Part shown: one piece after another, positions 5,783-8,501 of the stretch | How positions within the stretch are numbered: the first letter of the stretch is position 1 | How the letters are laid out: each line of letters begins with the position of its first letter | DNA from: Pseudomonadota bacterium | Lineage (GTDB): Bacteria > Pseudomonadota > Alphaproteobacteria > Rhizobiales > Hyphomicrobiaceae | DNA length: 8,501 nucleotides | Direction of reading: 5' to 3' | Assembly: GCA_023416575.1 (NCBI GenBank) | Contig: JAEZHL010000091.1 | Location: 1-8,501 of the forward strand | Notes under the pieces: model-generated | What the model saw: the letters and a program-made list of their open reading frames with translations, nothing else | Database searches by the model: none | What the model was told of the DNA's origin: nothing | Translations under genes and position numbers: made by a program

Positions 5783-7582
5783 ATGCGTTTGATCATTTTC
5801 GTAGCTTTCGCGACCATTGTGGCCGCGTTGTCGCCTGCACCGGCCTTTGCTGCCGGCGTGCACGGTATCGCCATGCACGGCGAGCCAGCTCTGCCGGCTG
5901 ATTTCGAGCATCTGCCCTACGTCAATCCTGACGCACCCAAGGGCGGCCGCCTGCGGCTCGGGGCACTGGGCTCGTTCGACAGCCTGAACCCATTCATCAT
6001 CCGCGGCGTGACGCCCTCGGGAGTGCGCGAATACGTCTACGAGAGCCTTATGGCGCGCTCGCAGGACGAGCCGTTTACGCTCTACGGGCTCATTGCGGAG
6101 CGGGTCGAGGTCCCTGACGACCGCAGCTCCATCACCTTCCATCTCAGGCCCGAGGCGCGGTTCTCCGACGGCCATCCGATCACGCCGGCGGACGTCATCC
6201 ACTCGCACGCGCTGCTGAAGGAAAAGGGCTGGCCCTATCACCGCTCCTATTATGCGAAGGTGGACAAGGTCGAGGAGATCGGGCCCCATGCCGTCCGCTT
6301 CACCTTCAAGGACGGCGGCGACAGGGAAATTCCGCTCATTCTCGGGCTGATGCCGATCCTGCCCAAGCACGTCATGACGCCCGAGCGCTTCGAGCGCACG
6401 AGCCTCGAGCCGCCCGTCGGCAGCGGGCCGTATGTGATCTCGACCATCGAGCCGGGGCGGACGGTGGTGTTCCGGCGGAACCCCGACCACTGGGCCAAGG
6501 ATCTGCCGATCCTGCGCGGGCGCTACAACTTCGATGAGATCAAGGTCGATTTCTACCGCGATTCTTCGAGCCTCTTTGAAGCCTTCAAGGCGGGCCAGAT
6601 CGATGCCCGCGCCGAGGACGATCCGGCGCGCTGGGCCGAAGGCTACAGCTTCCAGGCCGTCGCCGACGGTCGCGTGATCAAGAGCGAGTTCCAGACGGGT
6701 GCGCCGGCCGGCATGACTGGCCTCGTCTTCAATACGCGCCGGCCGATGTTCGCCGACCAGCGCGTGCGGCGGGCACTGGCCCTGATGTTCGACGCGGAAT
6801 GGATCAACCGCAGCCTCTTCCACGGCCTTTATACGCGCACCGACAGCTATTTCGACCGCTCGGTGCTGGCCTCGACCGGTCAGCCGGTCTCGGCCGAGGA
6901 GCGCACGTTGCTGGCGCCGTTCGGCGGAGCCGTCGATGCCGACGGCCTCGAGGGGCGCGCACGCCTGCCCGAGGGCGATGGCTCGGGCAACAACCGCGCG
7001 GCGCTCAGGGAAGCCTACAACCTGCTGTCGGCTGCGGGCTATGAGCTCAAGGGTCGGACGCTCGTCAACACCAAGACGGGCGCGCCGCTCGCCTTCGAGT
7101 TCCTGGCGTCGACGCGCGGACAGGAGCGGCTGATGCTGAGCTATGCCGGCATGCTGGAGCGCCTGGGGATCGTGGTGAACATCCGCCAGGTGGACTCGGC
7201 GCAGTACTGGGCGCGGCTCAAGTCCTTCGATTTCGACATGATCCAGTGGACCTGGGGTGCGTCGCTGTCGCCGGGCAACGAGCAGATCAACCGCTGGTCG
7301 TCGCGTGCGGCCGACACCGAGGGCAGCCTCAACTACGCCGGGGTCAAAAATCCTGCTGCCGATGCCATGATCGAGGCGCTACTCACGGCGCGCACCTACG
7401 AGGACCTGACGGCGGCCGTACGGGCGTTCGACCGGGTGCTGCTGTCCGGCGACTATGTCATCCCGCTGTTTCATATCCCAAAGCAGTGGATCGCCCACTG
7501 GTCGCACTTGCATGCGCCCGAGAGGACGGCTCTCCTAGGCACTGACTTCGATACGTGGTGGCAGGCCGGAGAGTCGCAGTGA
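5783..7582 (+). CDS. Family 5 extracellular solute-binding protein (YejA-like, ABC transporter)
   Basis: A 599-residue periplasmic binding protein of SBP family 5, the group that delivers oligopeptides and other substrates to ABC importers. Residues 1-23 are a Sec signal peptide (MRLIIFVAFATIVAA, cleavage after AFA). There is no lipobox cysteine, so it is a soluble periplasmic protein. YejA-type features follow: GIAMHGEPALPADFEHLPYVNPDAPKGG soon after the signal, LGSFDSLNPFIIRG, the family signature around DGHPITPADV (129-138), GSGPYVIS (213-220), and RRALALMFDAEWINRSLF. Length fits YejA relatives. The ligand cannot be read from sequence; YejA of E. coli belongs to a peptide (microcin C) importer. 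No permease or ATPase gene lies next to it in view. The start at 5783 is fixed by the signal peptide, although its ribosome binding site is poor. Its stop overlaps the next gene's start (GTGA), so the two are co-translated. Confidence 0.9.
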   Translation: MRLIIFVAFATIVAALSPAPAFAAGVHGIAMHGEPALPADFEHLPYVNPDAPKGGRLRLGALGSFDSLNPFIIRGVTPSGVREYVYESLMARSQDEPFTLYGLIAERVEVPDDRSSITFHLRPEARFSDGHPITPADVIHSHALLKEKGWPYHRSYYAKVDKVEEIGPHAVRFTFKDGGDREIPLILGLMPILPKHVMTPERFERTSLEPPVGSGPYVISTIEPGRTVVFRRNPDHWAKDLPILRGRYNFDEIKVDFYRDSSSLFEAFKAGQIDARAEDDPARWAEGYSFQAVADGRVIKSEFQTGAPAGMTGLVFNTRRPMFADQRVRRALALMFDAEWINRSLFHGLYTRTDSYFDRSVLASTGQPVSAEERTLLAPFGGAVDADGLEGRARLPEGDGSGNNRAALREAYNLLSAAGYELKGRTLVNTKTGAPLAFEFLASTRGQERLMLSYAGMLERLGIVVNIRQVDSAQYWARLKSFDFDMIQWTWGASLSPGNEQINRWSSRAADTEGSLNYAGVKNPAADAMIEALLTARTYEDLTAAVRAFDRVLLSGDYVIPLFHIPKQWIAHWSHLHAPERTALLGTDFDTWWQAGESQ

Positions 7583-8501
7583 ATGAGGAGCCGCAGCTCC
7601 CAGGATACCGGGCGGCTCTGCCGCCCCCGCGCTTCAATATGGCGGCCTATTGCATCGGGCGCGCGGCCGCTTCCAACCCCGACAAGCCCGCGCTGATCGT
7701 CATCTCGGATCCCTCCGAGCCACCCGCCGAGGTTTGGACGTTCGCGGGTATCGAGCGGGCCGTGCTGGGCATCGCCGCCGCGCTCCGGGCCGAGGGATTG
7801 GAGCCCGGCTCCCGGCTGATGATCCGGCTCGAGAATACCAGCTCCTATGCGCTGCTGTTCTTCGGCGCCATCGCCGGGGGATACGTCCCGCTGCCGACAT
7901 CGAGCCAGCTGACGGATCATGAGGCGGCCTTCCTCCTCGAGGATAGCGGCGCGTCCGCGATCGCGCTTGCTGACGGATTGCCCTTGAGCGACATTCCGGC
8001 CGCGGTGCGCGTTTTTGGAAGCGACGCGGTGCGGGCCATGGCGGCGCACGCACCGGGGGCGTATGCCGACACCGCGTGCGATGATCCCGGATATCTGATC
8101 TACACCTCCGGCACGACCTCGCGGCCCAAGGGCGTCCTTCACGCCCAGCGCGCGGCCTGGGGCCGGCGGCCGATGTACGAGGGCTGGTACGGCATCGGGC
8201 CGAACGATCGCGTGCTGCACGCGGGGGCCTTCAACTGGACTTATACCCTCGGCACCGGGCTCACGGACCCCTGGGCCAACGGCGCGACGGCGATCGTCTA
8301 CACCGGTCCCAAGGACCCGGCCGTGTGGCCACGTCTCATCCGATCGGCTGGGGCGACGATCTTCGCGGCGGTGCCGTCGCTCTACCGGCAGATGCTGCGC
8401 TACGCGGATGTCGACCGCGCGGCGCTGGGTCCGCTGCGGCATGGGCTGATCGCTGGCGAGACACCGCCACCGGGCCTGTTCGAGGAATGGTCGGGCCGCA
8501 C
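7579..8501 (+). CDS. AMP-dependent acyl-CoA synthetase/ligase (3' end outside window)
   Basis: The first 307 residues of an adenylate-forming enzyme that activates a carboxylic acid through an acyl-AMP intermediate and transfers it to coenzyme A. The start is GTG at 7579: GGAGAG lies 5 bases upstream, the codon overlaps the preceding TGA as GTGA, and the frame yields PPPRFNMAAYCIGRAAA, a typical N-terminus of these ligases. An in-frame ATG at 7639 would lose this. The ATP/AMP-binding P-loop motif YTSGTTSRPKGV is at 175-186. GAFNWTYTLGTGLTDPW (216 onward) matches the aromatic/acyl-pocket region, and GLIAGETPPP (from 289) the core A5-like loop. The frame stays open to the window end; the family is usually ~500-560 residues, so about 40% is missing. 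The substrate is not identifiable; benzoate-type and medium-chain acids are both possible. Confidence 0.92.
   Translation, partial: MNEEPQLPGYRAALPPPRFNMAAYCIGRAAASNPDKPALIVISDPSEPPAEVWTFAGIERAVLGIAAALRAEGLEPGSRLMIRLENTSSYALLFFGAIAGGYVPLPTSSQLTDHEAAFLLEDSGASAIALADGLPLSDIPAAVRVFGSDAVRAMAAHAPGAYADTACDDPGYLIYTSGTTSRPKGVLHAQRAAWGRRPMYEGWYGIGPNDRVLHAGAFNWTYTLGTGLTDPWANGATAIVYTGPKDPAVWPRLIRSAGATIFAAVPSLYRQMLRYADVDRAALGPLRHGLIAGETPPPGLFEEWSGR

Noticed and set aside
5705..6823. Minus-strand open frame of 372 codons opposite the binding-protein gene
   Set aside because: The plus-strand product has a signal peptide and family 5 signatures. The reverse product has no motif and is rich in Arg, Ala and Val.
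7471..8442. Minus-strand open frame of 323 codons opposite the acyl-CoA synthetase
   Set aside because: The plus frame carries the adenylate-forming P-loop and related motifs; the reverse frame is its shadow.

Overview
This window is GC-rich chromosomal DNA from an alphaproteobacterium, most likely of the order Hyphomicrobiales (Rhizobiales). The evidence is a ribosomal protein S2 with a helix-hairpin-helix tail of the kind seen in Bradyrhizobium-like relatives, an invasion-associated locus B (IalB) family protein, and a 305-residue MetA. Genus cannot be fixed from the sequence alone. I see no mobile element, CRISPR array, tRNA or rRNA.

Layout: (1) 34-984, minus: a YihY/BrkB-family membrane protein, divergent from (2) 1210-3277, plus: the translation pair rpsB (S2) and tsf (EF-Ts), separated by a hairpin-rich spacer and closed by a very strong intrinsic terminator at 3318-3358. 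The pyrH-frr genes that commonly follow tsf in bacteria are not here. (3) 3432-4349, minus: metA, a homoserine O-acyltransferase whose residue 111 is Glu, predicting acetyl-CoA rather than succinyl-CoA as donor. (4) 4350-4530, minus: the metA leader. It folds by eye into a compact four-helix aptamer of the SAM-I riboswitch clan (P1-P4 with an AUCAAGAG junction and an AACC/GGU P3 core). Behind it lie a helix that competes with P1 and a hairpin over the ribosome binding site. (5) 4677-5465, minus: a secreted IalB-family protein with its own intrinsic terminator. (6) 5783-7582, plus: a periplasmic family 5 (YejA-like) solute-binding protein. It is translationally coupled through a GTGA overlap to (7) 7579-8501+, plus: an AMP-dependent acyl-CoA synthetase cut by the window end.

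How they work together: rpsB and tsf are housekeeping translation genes read from one promoter. metA looks like an independent unit under S-adenosylmethionine feedback, since SAM is the downstream product of methionine synthesis. The binding protein and CoA ligase look like a two-gene uptake/activation unit without permease genes in view. The most noteworthy feature is the SAM-clan riboswitch with a shortened P2 in front of an alphaproteobacterial metA, where the better known leader class is SAM-II.
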